Assembly: GCF_003352005.1 (NCBI RefSeq)
Contig: NZ_CP024848.1
Span: 1,001,001 to 1,065,000, forward strand
DNA: 64,000 nucleotides
Source: Oceanobacillus zhaokaii
Lineage (GTDB): Bacteria > Bacillota > Bacilli > Bacillales > Amphibacillaceae
Direction: 5' to 3'
The translations under genes and the position numbers were made by a program. This document shows, one piece after another, positions 35,762 to 45,302 of this stretch (its first letter is position 1; each line of letters opens with the position of its first letter). The notes under the pieces were generated by a model that did not search any database, was not told where the DNA came from, and was given only the letters and a program-made list of their open reading frames with translations.

Positions 35762-37105
35762 TTATAAAATTCCAATCGATCCTAAGAATACGAAAATAAT
35801 CGTAATTGGAACAATCCAGCGCATTAATTGAAACCATACTTGATACATGCCGTTTGACAAGTTGTTCCCATATGAGAATTCTTGCCTAACAAGGGTCCTG
35901 TCCATTTTAAAGCCAATAAACAGGGCGATAAATAAACAACCACCGGGAAGCATGATATTACTTACCAAATAATCAGTTGCATCAAAGACCGTTAATCCGA
36001 AAATTTTAAAATCAGCGAGGACATTTGATGATAATGCAGCTGGAATACCAGCGAGAAAGACGAGGATTCCAGCGATACTCGCAACTTTTTTACGTGAACG
36101 ATTTTTATTTTCTGTAAACGCTGCTGTAATGATTTCCAACATGCTAAATGAAGATGTTAGAACAGCGAATAAAAATAGCAAGAGAAATAGACTAAGAAAT
36201 ACTTCTCCAAAAGGCATTTGTGCAAAGGCCTCTGGAAGGACGATAAATAATAGTCCAGGACCCTCCGTTGGCTCCAATCCGAACGCAAACACGACTGGGA
36301 AAATCGCCAATCCAGCTAGTAGAGAAACAAAAATATTCATAACAGATACTGAACCAGCAGATAGTGGCAGACTTACATCCTTCTTTAAATATGAGCTATA
36401 GGTAACCATAACGGAAATACCAACAGCAAGAGCGAAGAAGGAATGACCAAGTGCATACAAGACATTTTCAGCATTAAGCTTGGAGAAGTCAGGATGAAGG
36501 AAGAAGCGAATTCCCTCAAGTGCACCCTCAAACGTTACCGAACGAATGACTAAGATAATGAAAAAGATAAAGAGTAATGGCATTAAGATTTTACTCGACT
36601 TTTCAATTCCGTCTTGAATCCCAAACGAAACGACAATAATATTGATTAGTAAAAATAGTGCAAGTCCTAGAATTGTGATGAAAGGACTTCCTGTTATCGT
36701 TGCAAACAGCTCTGGATAGTTAGCAGCATCCTTAATAACTAATCCAGGGATAGATAGTGCGCTATAAACAAGTACCCAGCCTCCAACGACACTATAAAAC
36801 GACATAAGTAAGAATGCACCAACAACGCCCCACTTACCAATAAAGGTCCAAAGTGAATTTGGCGCAAGTTTTTTATATGCACTGACAGCTTCCTTCTCAG
36901 CTCCTCTGCCAATAATGAATTCTGCAATTAATATCGGTAAACCAATTATGATGGTAAAGGCGATAAATAATAAGAAAAAGGCTCCTCCACCATTCATCCC
37001 CGTCATATATGGAAACTTCCATATCGCACCAAGGCCAATCGCAGCTCCAGAAGATGACAAAATAAAGCCGATTTTCGATGACCATTGTTCTTTTTCCTTT
37101 TGCAT
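35762..37105 (-). CDS. Neurotransmitter:sodium symporter family transporter
   Basis: A 447-residue Na+-coupled transporter with the LeuT fold and about 11 helices, the length of B. subtilis YocR/YhdH. The first helix has SSSGAAIGLGAIWKFPYMTGMNGGGAF, the unwound Na+/substrate site. Other landmarks are FYSVVGGWVLVY, HSFFALAVGISVMVTYSSYL and LTSSFSMLEIITAAF. Bacterial members import amino acids. It is divergent from the NhaC-family gene, so the 380-base gap between holds both promoters. Substrate unknown; lysine-related amino acids are possible only by proximity. Confidence 0.93.
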   Translation of the reverse strand: MQKEKEQWSSKIGFILSSSGAAIGLGAIWKFPYMTGMNGGGAFFLLFIAFTIIIGLPILIAEFIIGRGAEKEAVSAYKKLAPNSLWTFIGKWGVVGAFLLMSFYSVVGGWVLVYSALSIPGLVIKDAANYPELFATITGSPFITILGLALFLLINIIVVSFGIQDGIEKSSKILMPLLFIFFIILVIRSVTFEGALEGIRFFLHPDFSKLNAENVLYALGHSFFALAVGISVMVTYSSYLKKDVSLPLSAGSVSVMNIFVSLLAGLAIFPVVFAFGLEPTEGPGLLFIVLPEAFAQMPFGEVFLSLFLLLFLFAVLTSSFSMLEIITAAFTENKNRSRKKVASIAGILVFLAGIPAALSSNVLADFKIFGLTVFDATDYLVSNIMLPGGCLFIALFIGFKMDRTLVRQEFSYGNNLSNGMYQVWFQLMRWIVPITIIFVFLGSIGIL

Positions 37106-37485
37106 GCTTTCCCTACTTTCGAGTTGATTCTATGTTGAAAAATATCTTTTCATTATAACATTTCTCCCTAACATTTGATATTGTCCTTAATAAAATTAAG
37201 CATATTATGTATTTTTTTGTCGTCATATATCGAATCATATAATAAATGTCGATTTTTGCTCCAGCATTGTATTTCCCGAGCGGCTTGATTGGCCAGACCT
37301 AAAGCTTGATAACCCTCACATATAAGCAGGAGGCTCACTATTGCACGTATAAAAGAGGCCTGTTAAAAATAGAATAAAGTACAATAACAGAAAAGGGGGA
37401 TTTTGTTCATGATATAGAGCTAAGCAGACATCGGACCATGTATACCTGAAAGTAAAATATGGCTCGATAAAAATGGGGGATAGCG
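37106..37485. other. Divergent promoter region of two transporters
   Basis: About 380 bases, AT-rich near both genes. A TACAAT (about 37380) could be a -10 for the rightward gene, without a good -35. The central GC-richer part (37255-37340) has no frame with a ribosome site. A GGGGGA at 37395 is followed by a two-codon frame only. No riboswitch recognised. Confidence 0.4.
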
Positions 37486-39057
37486 ATGGAAGGGACAATT
37501 TGGTCTTTAGTGCCACCGTTATTAACAATCGTGATGGTTTTACTAACGAAAAGGGTTTTGATTTCACTAGGTGTAGGTATTATTGCCGCTGCGCTTTTTG
37601 TGGATAGTTTTAATATACCAGGTGCATTAAAGCTTATATGGGATGCATTTAGTGGTGTGTTTTATGCTGACGGAGCTGTAAATACTTGGAATGTGTATAT
37701 TTTACTATTTGTATTAATGCTAGGGATAATAACTGCTTTCATGAGTATGATGGGTGGGACAAAGGCATTTGCAGAATGGATGATTCGCCGGGTAAAAACA
37801 CGTTCAGGTGCACAGATTATGACATTAATCCTTGGAATTATAGTATTCGTTGACGACTATTTCAATAGTTTAGCAGTTGGGCAAATCGCGAAACCAGTGA
37901 CAGATAAGCATCGGGTCTCAAGAGCAAAGCTCGCATATATTGTTGACTCTACCGCAGCTCCAGTGTGTGTTGTTGCGCCAATATCTAGTTGGGGAGCATA
38001 TATTGTCGGCATCATTGGGACAATTTTTGTAACACAAAACATTACAGAATATACGGCACTTGGAGCATTTATTCAAATGATTCCAATGAATTTCTATGTT
38101 TGGGCAGCGCTTGGGATGGTAGTTATTATTGCCCTTAGTCGAGCAGATTTTGGACCAATGAAAATTCATGAGGAGCATGCAATGAAAACAGGAGAGGTCT
38201 CTCGTGCGGAAATGAAGGAAACGAAGGGAGGGGTCAACACATTACCTGCTAGTGATTCCGGTAGAATAAGTGATTTACTAATTCCTATTGCAACACTCTT
38301 TGTTGCTACAATTAGTGCCATTTATTTTAGTGGACTTAGTCTAGTTGAAGGCAAGAGAACGATGATGAATATCTTCGGAAGTGCGGATGTATCAGTTGCA
38401 TTACTATGGGGTGGAATAATTGGCATCGTGGTAACCTTTCTATTATTTATTCGTCATTATCAAGGGAAAAACCTATCGGCTAAACATTTTATTTTAGGAA
38501 TAATAAAAGGAACAAAATCGATGTTACCTGGATTCACGATTCTTATTTTTGCCTGGGTTATTGCAACCTTGATCGATTTACTCGGAACAGGAACATATCT
38601 TGCCGGGCTAGTGCAATCTTCCAATCTTAGTTTGATGATTTTACCATTAATTGTTTTCATCATTGCGGGGTTCATTGCTTTTGCAACTGGTACCTCTTGG
38701 GGGTCGTTCGGAATTCTCTTGCCAATTGCTGGTGAAATTGCCGTAGCAACTGATGTGACCTTGCTTTTACCGATGATGGCAGCAGTGCTAGCTGGAGCGG
38801 TGTTTGGTGACCATTGTTCACCAATATCGGATACTACGATTCTCTCATCGACGGGTTCTAGCTGTAACCATATTGATCATGTAACAACCCAATTACCATA
38901 TGCTTTTGTTGCTGCTGGAATTGCCGGTATTGGCTATTTAACGCTAGGCATTACTGGTAGTGTTTGGTTAGGATTAGTAACCGTCGTTCTCGCTCTAATT
39001 ATTTTATACGGCTTGCTAAGGAAGGCCAATAGGGAAGAGGTGGCTTTAGACAAGTAA
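37486..39057 (+). CDS. NhaC-family Na+/H+ antiporter or amino-acid exchanger
   Basis: A 523-residue membrane protein with about 12-13 helices of the NhaC/ion-transporter type. Motifs are VFVDDYFNSLAVG, DSTAAPVCVVAPISSWGAY, FATGTSWGSFGILLPIA and FGDHCSPISDTTILSSTGS, all typical. Family members exchange Na+ for H+ or couple Na+ to organic acids or amino acids (for example malate/lactate or tyrosine). It lies 300 bases upstream of lysine-degrading genes on the same strand, so a lysine-related substrate is plausible but unproven. GGGGGAT precedes the ATG. Confidence 0.9.
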   Translation: MEGTIWSLVPPLLTIVMVLLTKRVLISLGVGIIAAALFVDSFNIPGALKLIWDAFSGVFYADGAVNTWNVYILLFVLMLGIITAFMSMMGGTKAFAEWMIRRVKTRSGAQIMTLILGIIVFVDDYFNSLAVGQIAKPVTDKHRVSRAKLAYIVDSTAAPVCVVAPISSWGAYIVGIIGTIFVTQNITEYTALGAFIQMIPMNFYVWAALGMVVIIALSRADFGPMKIHEEHAMKTGEVSRAEMKETKGGVNTLPASDSGRISDLLIPIATLFVATISAIYFSGLSLVEGKRTMMNIFGSADVSVALLWGGIIGIVVTFLLFIRHYQGKNLSAKHFILGIIKGTKSMLPGFTILIFAWVIATLIDLLGTGTYLAGLVQSSNLSLMILPLIVFIIAGFIAFATGTSWGSFGILLPIAGEIAVATDVTLLLPMMAAVLAGAVFGDHCSPISDTTILSSTGSSCNHIDHVTTQLPYAFVAAGIAGIGYLTLGITGSVWLGLVTVVLALIILYGLLRKANREEVALDK

Positions 39058-39093
39058 TTATCTTTACGTAATATTTTTGATATTTTAAAACAA

Positions 39094-39351
39094 TTGTAAA
39101 AATTTGGACATTAATTTATAATGATAGTGATGATATTCCTCACGCTGATTCCGGGAGAGAGATGGGCTGTTTATATAAAAAATATACAGTCGGTTCTTAA
39201 TTGATAAGAAAAAAGTAAGCGATACCAAATCATGAATTTAAAAGTCCGTTTCTCTCATTTCTAAGTGCAGGAATGTATTGGTCCAATGATTTTACATATT
39301 GGCAAACTGGACGATTCGATAATAATCAACTTGTAATTGGGAGGGGTTTTT
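39094..39351 (+). promoter_or_regulatory. Promoter and long 5' leader of the lysine-degradation genes
   Basis: TTGTAA (39094-39099), 17 bp, TATAAT (39117-39122). The transcript would carry about 220 untranslated bases before the TTG start. Local hairpins are visible (CTGTTTATAT/ATATACAG near 39167-39190; ATTGGTCCAAT near 39278). I see no match to the lysine riboswitch or T-box consensus. Confidence 0.55.
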
Positions 39352-40845
39352 TTGGCAGTTCAATTAGAAACAGAAAAATTAGCTAACTTTATTAACGGAG
39401 AATGGGTGGAAGGTAGTGTTTTTTCTTCTGTTGTAAACCCTGCGACAGGAGAAGCGATTGTTCAAGTTCCCTTATCTAGTGAACGTAATGTTGATGAGGC
39501 TGTTGCTGCAGCCAAAAAAGCACAGAAGGAATGGGCACTAGTTCCGGCGCCACAGCGGGCAGAAGTATTGTATCGCGTCGGATACCTTTTGAAGGAAAGA
39601 AAGGAAAGGCTTTCACAGTTTTTGACACAGGAGAATGGCAAGGTGATTGAAGAGGCACGTGGAGAAGTGCAAGAAGGAATTGATATGGCATTTTATATGG
39701 CTGGAGAGGGCAGGCGTTTATTTGGGCAAACGACACCTGCAGAATTAAAAGATAAATTTGCAATGAGCCAGCGTGCACCCGTTGGCGTTGTTGGGATAAT
39801 TACCCCATGGAATTTTCCGATAGCAATTGCAACCTGGAAATCATTTCCGGCCATTGTTGCTGGAAATGCAGTCGTGTGGAAACCAGCAACGGAAACACCA
39901 ATCATGGCATATGAATTGGCAAAAATCTTTGAAGAAGCAGGTCTGCCAAAGGGTGTCATCAATGTCGTATATGGCTCTGGTCGAACAGCAGGCAATGCAA
40001 TGGTGGAGCATCCAGATATTCGGGTCATTTCTTTTACTGGATCAAATGATGTTGGAAGGAATATTGCTGCTGCATGTGGCAGGCAGTTGAAGAAGGTGTC
40101 CCTTGAAATGGGTGGAAAAAATGCTGTCATCGTTATGGATGATGCGGATTTGGATTTAGCGGTAGAGGGGATTTTATGGAGTGCATTCGGAACGAGTGGA
40201 CAGCGTTGTACTGCATGCAGTCGTGTAATTGTCCATGAAAAGGTGAAAGGTGCATTGGAAGAGCACCTTCGTAGTGCTATGGAAAAGCTGACAATTGGTA
40301 ATGGTTTGGATGAGTCGATCAGGGTTGGTCCGATAATTAACCAAGCGGGATTGGAAAAAATCAAAAGCTATATTGAGATTGGCAAAAACGAAGGTGCGAA
40401 ACTACTAGAGGGTGGCTATGAACTGACAGGTGCCGGGCTTAAGAAGGGAAATTACTTTTCACCAACATTGTTTACTGATGTAAATTCAGAGATGCGAATT
40501 GCACAGGAGGAAATCTTCGGTCCAGTAGTTTCCTTAATCCCTGTAAAAAGCTTTGAAGAAGCAATCGAAGTGAATAATAGTGTGGAATATGGTCTCTCAA
40601 GCTCGATATATACGAATGATATTAACCGTGTGTTTAAAGCACAGCGTGATCTCGATACGGGAATTGTCTATGTAAATGCGGGAACAACAGGTGCGGAGAT
40701 TCATCTGCCATTTGGCGGGACAAAAGGTACGGGAAATGGACATCGTGATTCTGGTATCCAAGCACTCGATGTGTTTACGGAATGGAAAGCAGTTTACGTG
40801 GATTACAGTGGTAAGCTGCAACGTGCACAAATAGATGTAGAGTAA
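39352..40845 (+). CDS. Aldehyde dehydrogenase, probable aminoadipate-semialdehyde dehydrogenase
   Basis: A 497-residue NAD(P)-dependent aldehyde dehydrogenase. Landmarks are TPWNFPIAIA (151-160), WKPATETP, FTGSNDVG, the general base Glu252 in LEMGGKN, the nucleophile Cys286 in GQRCTA, and EEIFGPV. It starts at a TTG 6 bases after GGGAGGGG. The next gene, 15 bases downstream, resembles lysine 6-dehydrogenase, whose product allysine (piperideine-6-carboxylate) needs exactly this kind of enzyme to become 2-aminoadipate. Superfamily certain; substrate from context. Confidence 0.9.
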   Translation: MAVQLETEKLANFINGEWVEGSVFSSVVNPATGEAIVQVPLSSERNVDEAVAAAKKAQKEWALVPAPQRAEVLYRVGYLLKERKERLSQFLTQENGKVIEEARGEVQEGIDMAFYMAGEGRRLFGQTTPAELKDKFAMSQRAPVGVVGIITPWNFPIAIATWKSFPAIVAGNAVVWKPATETPIMAYELAKIFEEAGLPKGVINVVYGSGRTAGNAMVEHPDIRVISFTGSNDVGRNIAAACGRQLKKVSLEMGGKNAVIVMDDADLDLAVEGILWSAFGTSGQRCTACSRVIVHEKVKGALEEHLRSAMEKLTIGNGLDESIRVGPIINQAGLEKIKSYIEIGKNEGAKLLEGGYELTGAGLKKGNYFSPTLFTDVNSEMRIAQEEIFGPVVSLIPVKSFEEAIEVNNSVEYGLSSSIYTNDINRVFKAQRDLDTGIVYVNAGTTGAEIHLPFGGTKGTGNGHRDSGIQALDVFTEWKAVYVDYSGKLQRAQIDVE

Positions 40846-40863
40846 AGTTACTGGGGGGATTTG

Positions 40864-42015
40864 ATGAAGGTAGGGGTGCTCGGTTCTGGTTTAATGGGAA
40901 AAGAAGCAGCACGTGATTTGGTCGGGAGTGCTGGTATTACGAAAGTTGGAATAGCGGATATTGATTTTGAACGTGCGCAAAAGGTTTGCGAGCATTTGAA
41001 ATCACCGAAGCTAACAGCATATCAAGTGAATGCAAAAGATGAGCAGGAGCTGGCGCAATATATTCAGAAATTCGATGTAATCATCAATGCACTGTTTTAT
41101 TCATTCAATGAAATTGTAGCAAAAACAGCAATAAAAGCAGGAGTTAATTCCGTTGATTTAGGCGGTCATATTGGCCATATGACCGACAGGGTGCTTGCAT
41201 TAGGGAAGGAAGCAGAGAAAGCAGGGGTCACACTAATTCCCGACCTTGGTGTTGCGCCAGGCATGATTAATATTCTCGCTGGCTATGGTGCCAGTAAATT
41301 GGATAAAGTGGATTCGGTAAAATTATATGTAGGCGGGATTCCATTGAAACCTCAGCCGCCATTAGAATATTATCACGTATTTTCAATGGAGGGTGTATTC
41401 GATCATTATACAGATCCTTCCTTAATTATTCGAAATGGAATGAAACAGGAAGTTCCGTCATTATCCGAAGTAGAACCCATTTATTTTGAAAGATTTGGAC
41501 CATTGGAGGCCTTTCATACTTCAGGTGGAACCTCAACATTGTCCTTAACGTATCCCAATCTGCAAACATTAGAGTATAAAACAATCCGATATCCAGGCCA
41601 TGCAGAAAAATTCAAATTACTCGTTGATTTGAATTTAACGAAGGCGGGCTATGAGGTAGAAGTATATGGGAAACGGATTAGCCCACGCGACGTATTTCTA
41701 AAAGTATTGGACCCAATTGTAGAGCTTGGAGATAAAGATGATGTTGTATTATTGCGGGTAATCGTATCCGGTGAGAAACAAGGAGAACATCGAACCTATG
41801 AATATGAAATGACAACACATAAAGATAGAAAGACGAATGTAACAGCAATGGCAAGAGCAACTGCAAATACAATATCCGTCGTTGCTCAGATGATTGGCAG
41901 TGGTACGATTCCAGACAAAGGAGTCCATCCTCCAGAGAAAGTAGTGCCGGGTGATGTCTATATCAATGAAATGGCTAAACGCGGTGTTATTATTAAGGAA
42001 AATGAACAGAATTAA
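40864..42015 (+). CDS. Lysine 6-dehydrogenase-like protein (saccharopine dehydrogenase family)
   Basis: A 383-residue oxidoreductase with an N-terminal Rossmann motif [16 protein letters not shown] and a saccharopine-dehydrogenase-type C-terminal domain. The segment [14 protein letters not shown], then [20 protein letters not shown], and the length agree with the lysine 6-dehydrogenase known from Geobacillus, which oxidatively deaminates the lysine epsilon-amino group with NAD+. The ATG lies 5 bases after GGGGGG. The partner aldehyde dehydrogenase is directly upstream. L-lysine as substrate is likely but not certain, since related enzymes act on other amino acids. Confidence 0.85.
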   Translation: MKVGVLGSGLMGKEAARDLVGSAGITKVGIADIDFERAQKVCEHLKSPKLTAYQVNAKDEQELAQYIQKFDVIINALFYSFNEIVAKTAIKAGVNSVDLGGHIGHMTDRVLALGKEAEKAGVTLIPDLGVAPGMINILAGYGASKLDKVDSVKLYVGGIPLKPQPPLEYYHVFSMEGVFDHYTDPSLIIRNGMKQEVPSLSEVEPIYFERFGPLEAFHTSGGTSTLSLTYPNLQTLEYKTIRYPGHAEKFKLLVDLNLTKAGYEVEVYGKRISPRDVFLKVLDPIVELGDKDDVVLLRVIVSGEKQGEHRTYEYEMTTHKDRKTNVTAMARATANTISVVAQMIGSGTIPDKGVHPPEKVVPGDVYINEMAKRGVIIKENEQN

Positions 42016-42109
42016 ATTATTTCCTTATGTTCATTGTTTTCTAGAGGGTAGAGTCTATCAATTGTTATCATTCATAACTTAAAAAGATATATAAAAGGAT
42101 TTGAATAAA

Positions 42110-42424
42110 ATGAATACAATATTTATCGCAGGCCACGCACGCCTTCCAGCCGGAATGGCAGCAAAAAGTATATATGAAACATTAACAATCACAGCAGAAA
42201 TTGATAAAAAATACGGCGTAATCATTGCAGCAAGCTGTACATTAGCAACCGAGCATGGAAGGGAATTTGTGGAGCGATTGCTTAGAGGATACAGTTTGCG
42301 AGATGGGATAGAAGACCCAGTAAACCTCGTAAAGGAGCATTATTTAGGAAAAGCAGGAAATGCACTAGCATCTGCATTAAAGGATCTGTATAAACAATAC
42401 GAGGGCATATCACAAAAAGAATAA
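42110..42424 (+). CDS. DUF3870-type small protein
   Basis: A 104-residue soluble protein with TIFIAGHARLPAGMAAKSIYET at the N-terminus and ASCTLATEHGREFV in the middle, the pattern of the DUF3870 family. Members occur beside amino-acid catabolic genes in Firmicutes, but no activity is known. The ATG at 42110 is 10 bases from AAAGGA; a TTG at 42101 is too close to it. Lies 94 bases after the lysine dehydrogenase-like gene, probably in the same unit. Confidence 0.8.
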   Translation: MNTIFIAGHARLPAGMAAKSIYETLTITAEIDKKYGVIIAASCTLATEHGREFVERLLRGYSLRDGIEDPVNLVKEHYLGKAGNALASALKDLYKQYEGISQKE

Positions 42425-42444
42425 GCGCCGCTTTAATCAATTAG

Positions 42445-42526
42445 ATCGGCGAGTTTGCATGATAAATCGGCGTGTTTCCATCAATATCAGGGTAAATTAT
42501 AATATATCGGTATTTTCCCGAATTAG
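42445..42526. repeat. Degenerate ~20-bp tandem repeat
   Basis: Four units begin with ATCGGCG, ATCGGCG, ATCAGGG and ATCGGTA at 42445, 42466, 42486 and 42506, a 20-21 base period. Units share ATCGGCG(A/T)GTTT(G/C)CAT followed by A/T-rich spacers. Similar decaying arrays are seen between genes in bacilli; too diverged and spacer-poor for CRISPR. Confidence 0.5.
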
Positions 42527-42543
42527 CCACTGAAAGAAATAAA

Positions 42544-42586
42544 CAACCCGCATGAGATTCGGTTGAGAACCATTTCATGCGGGTTG
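42544..42586. terminator. Bidirectional terminator between the two catabolic blocks
   Basis: CAACCCGCATGA / TCATGCGGGTTG with a 20-base loop region containing GGTTGAGAACC, between convergent operons. Confidence 0.8.
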
Positions 42587-42599
42587 ATCTTATTTCAGC

Positions 42600-44045
42600 C
42601 TACTCAATTCCAATTGAAACGAATTTTTTCTCCAAAAATTCATCCATGCCATGATGCCCGCCTTCTTTGCCGACACCAGATTGCTTGATTCCGCCAAATG
42701 GCCCTTCAGCAATTGCTGGATATACATCATTGATGCCAATGATTCCATATTCTAATTTTTCCGAGACACGAACGGCCCGATTTGTGTTTTCTGTGAATAA
42801 ATAAGCAGCGAGTCCATAGTCTGTATCATTAGCTTTATAAATCGCTTGATCTTCATCACTAAACGTTTGGATTGGGATTACTGGTCCAAATGTTTCTTCA
42901 TGCATTACTAACATATCATCAGTAGTATTTGCTAGAATAGTAGGGTTGTAGAAATAACCATCTAAATCAGAGTCCCAAGCATCGCCGCCATAAACGATTT
43001 TTGCCCCTTTATTAACCGCATCCTCGACATGTGATTTTACCTTTTCAGAGGCCTTCTCGTTAATTAATGGACCAATATCTACTCCTTCTTCTAAGCCCGA
43101 TCCAAGTTTGAGTTGTTTTACTTTTTCGGTTAATGCTGCAGTAAATTCTTCAGCAATCGATTCATGTACATATAGTCGATTCGTACAGATACATGTTTGA
43201 CCAGCATTTCTAAATTTACTACCCAACACGAGGGTTGCCGCCTTGTCGATATCTGCATCTTCGAATACAATACTTGGGGCATGCCCACCAAGCTCGAGCG
43301 CGACTTTCTTCATTTGCTCTGCACTTTCACGCATTAAATATTTACCGATACCTGTTGAGCCTGTGAAAGTAATTAACCGCACCTCTTTATTTGTAAGTAA
43401 GCTTTGACCGATTGCTTTTGCGTCACCAGTTACTAAATTGACAACACCATCGGGGATTCCAGCTTTCTTCATAATTTTCATAATTTCAATTGCTGACAAT
43501 GGTGTTTCCGATGCTGGTTTCAGCACAACCGCACAACCGGCAGCTAATGCAGGACCAATTTTTCTTGTAATCATGGACGATGGGAAATTCCATGGTGTAA
43601 TTGCGCCGACAACGCCAACCGGCTGTGGAATCACAAGTAGTCGCTTCGATTTATTAGACGAAGGAATTACTTCTCCGTAAGCGCGGCTAGCTTCTTCTGC
43701 ATACCATAATAAATAATTCGCACTAATTTTTACTTCACCGATTGCTTCCGCTAAAGGCTTTCCTTGTTCGATGGTTAAGATTTCCGCTAATCGTTCAGTA
43801 TCTTCGAGCATAAGCTGTGATGCTTTGTATAAAATCGTTCCACGTTCTCGACCTGTCATTGTGCTCCATTCTGGAAATGCATGGGTAGCGGCTTTTATTG
43901 CTTCATCTGTTTCTGCAGCTCCACCTAAAGCTACTTCGGTGATTGGTTCTAGTGTTGCGGGATTATAAACTGTCTCTGTTTTTTGATGATCAACATTTTT
44001 CCATTCTCCATTAATAAAGATGCTCTTCGTTAATTTATCAAACAT
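42600..44045 (-). CDS. gabD: Succinate/glutarate semialdehyde dehydrogenase
   Basis: A 481-residue NAD(P)-dependent dehydrogenase of the GabD/DavD group. The oxyanion loop is TPWNFPSS, general base Glu251 is in LELGGHAPS, and nucleophile Cys285 is in AGQTCICTNR, the sequence typical for semialdehyde enzymes. EETFGPV is also present. The ATG follows GGGAGG by 7 bases. It is the last gene after a CoA-transferase and a glutaryl-CoA dehydrogenase-like gene. That favours glutarate semialdehyde (five-carbon) over succinate semialdehyde as the physiological substrate, although such enzymes usually accept both. Confidence 0.92.
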   Translation of the reverse strand: MFDKLTKSIFINGEWKNVDHQKTETVYNPATLEPITEVALGGAAETDEAIKAATHAFPEWSTMTGRERGTILYKASQLMLEDTERLAEILTIEQGKPLAEAIGEVKISANYLLWYAEEASRAYGEVIPSSNKSKRLLVIPQPVGVVGAITPWNFPSSMITRKIGPALAAGCAVVLKPASETPLSAIEIMKIMKKAGIPDGVVNLVTGDAKAIGQSLLTNKEVRLITFTGSTGIGKYLMRESAEQMKKVALELGGHAPSIVFEDADIDKAATLVLGSKFRNAGQTCICTNRLYVHESIAEEFTAALTEKVKQLKLGSGLEEGVDIGPLINEKASEKVKSHVEDAVNKGAKIVYGGDAWDSDLDGYFYNPTILANTTDDMLVMHEETFGPVIPIQTFSDEDQAIYKANDTDYGLAAYLFTENTNRAVRVSEKLEYGIIGINDVYPAIAEGPFGGIKQSGVGKEGGHHGMDEFLEKKFVSIGIE

Positions 44046-44111
44046 GTAGAAACCTCCCTTTTGCATCAAGCATATCGCATTTCCTTCGAGAATATCAATT
44101 AATTAGAAGTT

Positions 44112-45302
44112 TCAATTTTCCCAAGCAGGGAGTTTTTTACTTAAAGGTTTATCTTGCCGATACCCGAGCACATACTCTGCTTGCATGATTGTGTGTACTT
44201 CGCGTGTACCCTCATATATAACGGGTGCTTTGGAATTCCGTAAATATCGCTCGACTGGATATTCATCTGAATAACCATATGCACCATGGATTTGTACGGC
44301 ATCATTTGCAGCAGCATTGGCAAAATCACATGCCTGCCATTTTGCAAGCGATGTTTCTCTTGTATTTCGTTTTCCCTGATTTTTTAATTCTCCTGCACGA
44401 TAAACGAGTAAGCGACTCATTTGAAAGCCTGCTTCCATTTTGGCAATCATTTGTTGAACCAATTGATGTCTGCCGATTTCTTTTCCGAAGGTTTCCCGCT
44501 CATGGGCATATTTGATGCTTGCTTCTATACAAGCCATAATTTGCCCTACTGCACCAGCAGCAACAGTAAAACGACCATTATCCAGTGCAGCCATTGCAAT
44601 TTTAAAACCTTCACCTTCTTCACCGAGAAGATTTTCTTTTGGCACCTTTACATTTTCAAAAAATATCTCCCCAGTATTTCCAGAGCGAATGCCATGCTTC
44701 CCCTTGATCGCTTTAGAAGAAAATCCGTCCCAAGAACGCTCAACGATAAATGCAGAGATTGCTTTATGTCTTTCCGACTTCTCACCTGTATAAGCAAAAA
44801 CTAAGAAATAATCTGCAATATCACAGAGAGAAATCCATGTCTTTTGCCCATTTAATAGATAGTAGTCCCCTTGCTTAGTCGCGGTAGCTTGCAGTGCCGC
44901 AACATCAGTACCAGCGCTCGGTTCGGTGAGTCCGAATGCACCGATTTTCTCACCCTTTGCTTGAGGTACAAGGTATTTCAGCTTTTGCTCCTCGGTACCC
45001 CATTGCAGTAATGTCATGCTATTTAGTCCAGTATGAACAGATACAGCGGTACGAAATGCAGTGTCACCTCGTTCTAATTCTTCACAAACGATTGCAAGTG
45101 CATTATAATCCATTCCACTTCCGCCGTATTTTTCGGGGATACAAACTCCCATTAATCCAAGCTCTGCTAATTTCGGTAAAAGGCTTGAATCGAATTTCCC
45201 TTGGCGATCCCAATCTGCAATGTAAGGCATAATCTCTTTATCCGTGAAATCACGTACAGTTTTACGCAGCATTATTTGTTCTTCTGTGAATTCAAAATTC
45301 AT
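44112..45302 (-). CDS. gcdH: Acyl-CoA dehydrogenase, probable glutaryl-CoA dehydrogenase
   Basis: A 396-residue FAD-dependent acyl-CoA dehydrogenase. Family motifs are FGLTEPSAGTDVAA, KTWISLCDIAD and RETFGKEIGRHQLVQ. The catalytic base is Glu364 in IYEGTREV, the same position as in glutaryl-CoA dehydrogenases. FRTAVSVHTGL contains Arg84 where human GCDH has Arg94, the residue that binds the free carboxylate of the glutaryl group; ordinary acyl-CoA dehydrogenases lack it. It overlaps the CoA-transferase gene by 4 bases. The expected product is crotonyl-CoA plus CO2. Substrate assignment is inference from these residues and the neighbours. Confidence 0.88.
   Translation of the reverse strand: MNFEFTEEQIMLRKTVRDFTDKEIMPYIADWDRQGKFDSSLLPKLAELGLMGVCIPEKYGGSGMDYNALAIVCEELERGDTAFRTAVSVHTGLNSMTLLQWGTEEQKLKYLVPQAKGEKIGAFGLTEPSAGTDVAALQATATKQGDYYLLNGQKTWISLCDIADYFLVFAYTGEKSERHKAISAFIVERSWDGFSSKAIKGKHGIRSGNTGEIFFENVKVPKENLLGEEGEGFKIAMAALDNGRFTVAAGAVGQIMACIEASIKYAHERETFGKEIGRHQLVQQMIAKMEAGFQMSRLLVYRAGELKNQGKRNTRETSLAKWQACDFANAAANDAVQIHGAYGYSDEYPVERYLRNSKAPVIYEGTREVHTIMQAEYVLGYRQDKPLSKKLPAWEN

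Noticed and set aside
39130..39351. Lysine or glycine riboswitch before the lysine-degradation genes
   Set aside because: A GGGAGAGAGA stretch is present, but the conserved cores of both riboswitches are missing.
42445..42526. CRISPR array
   Set aside because: Units are diverged, spacing is only about 20 bases in total, there are no distinct spacers and no cas genes.
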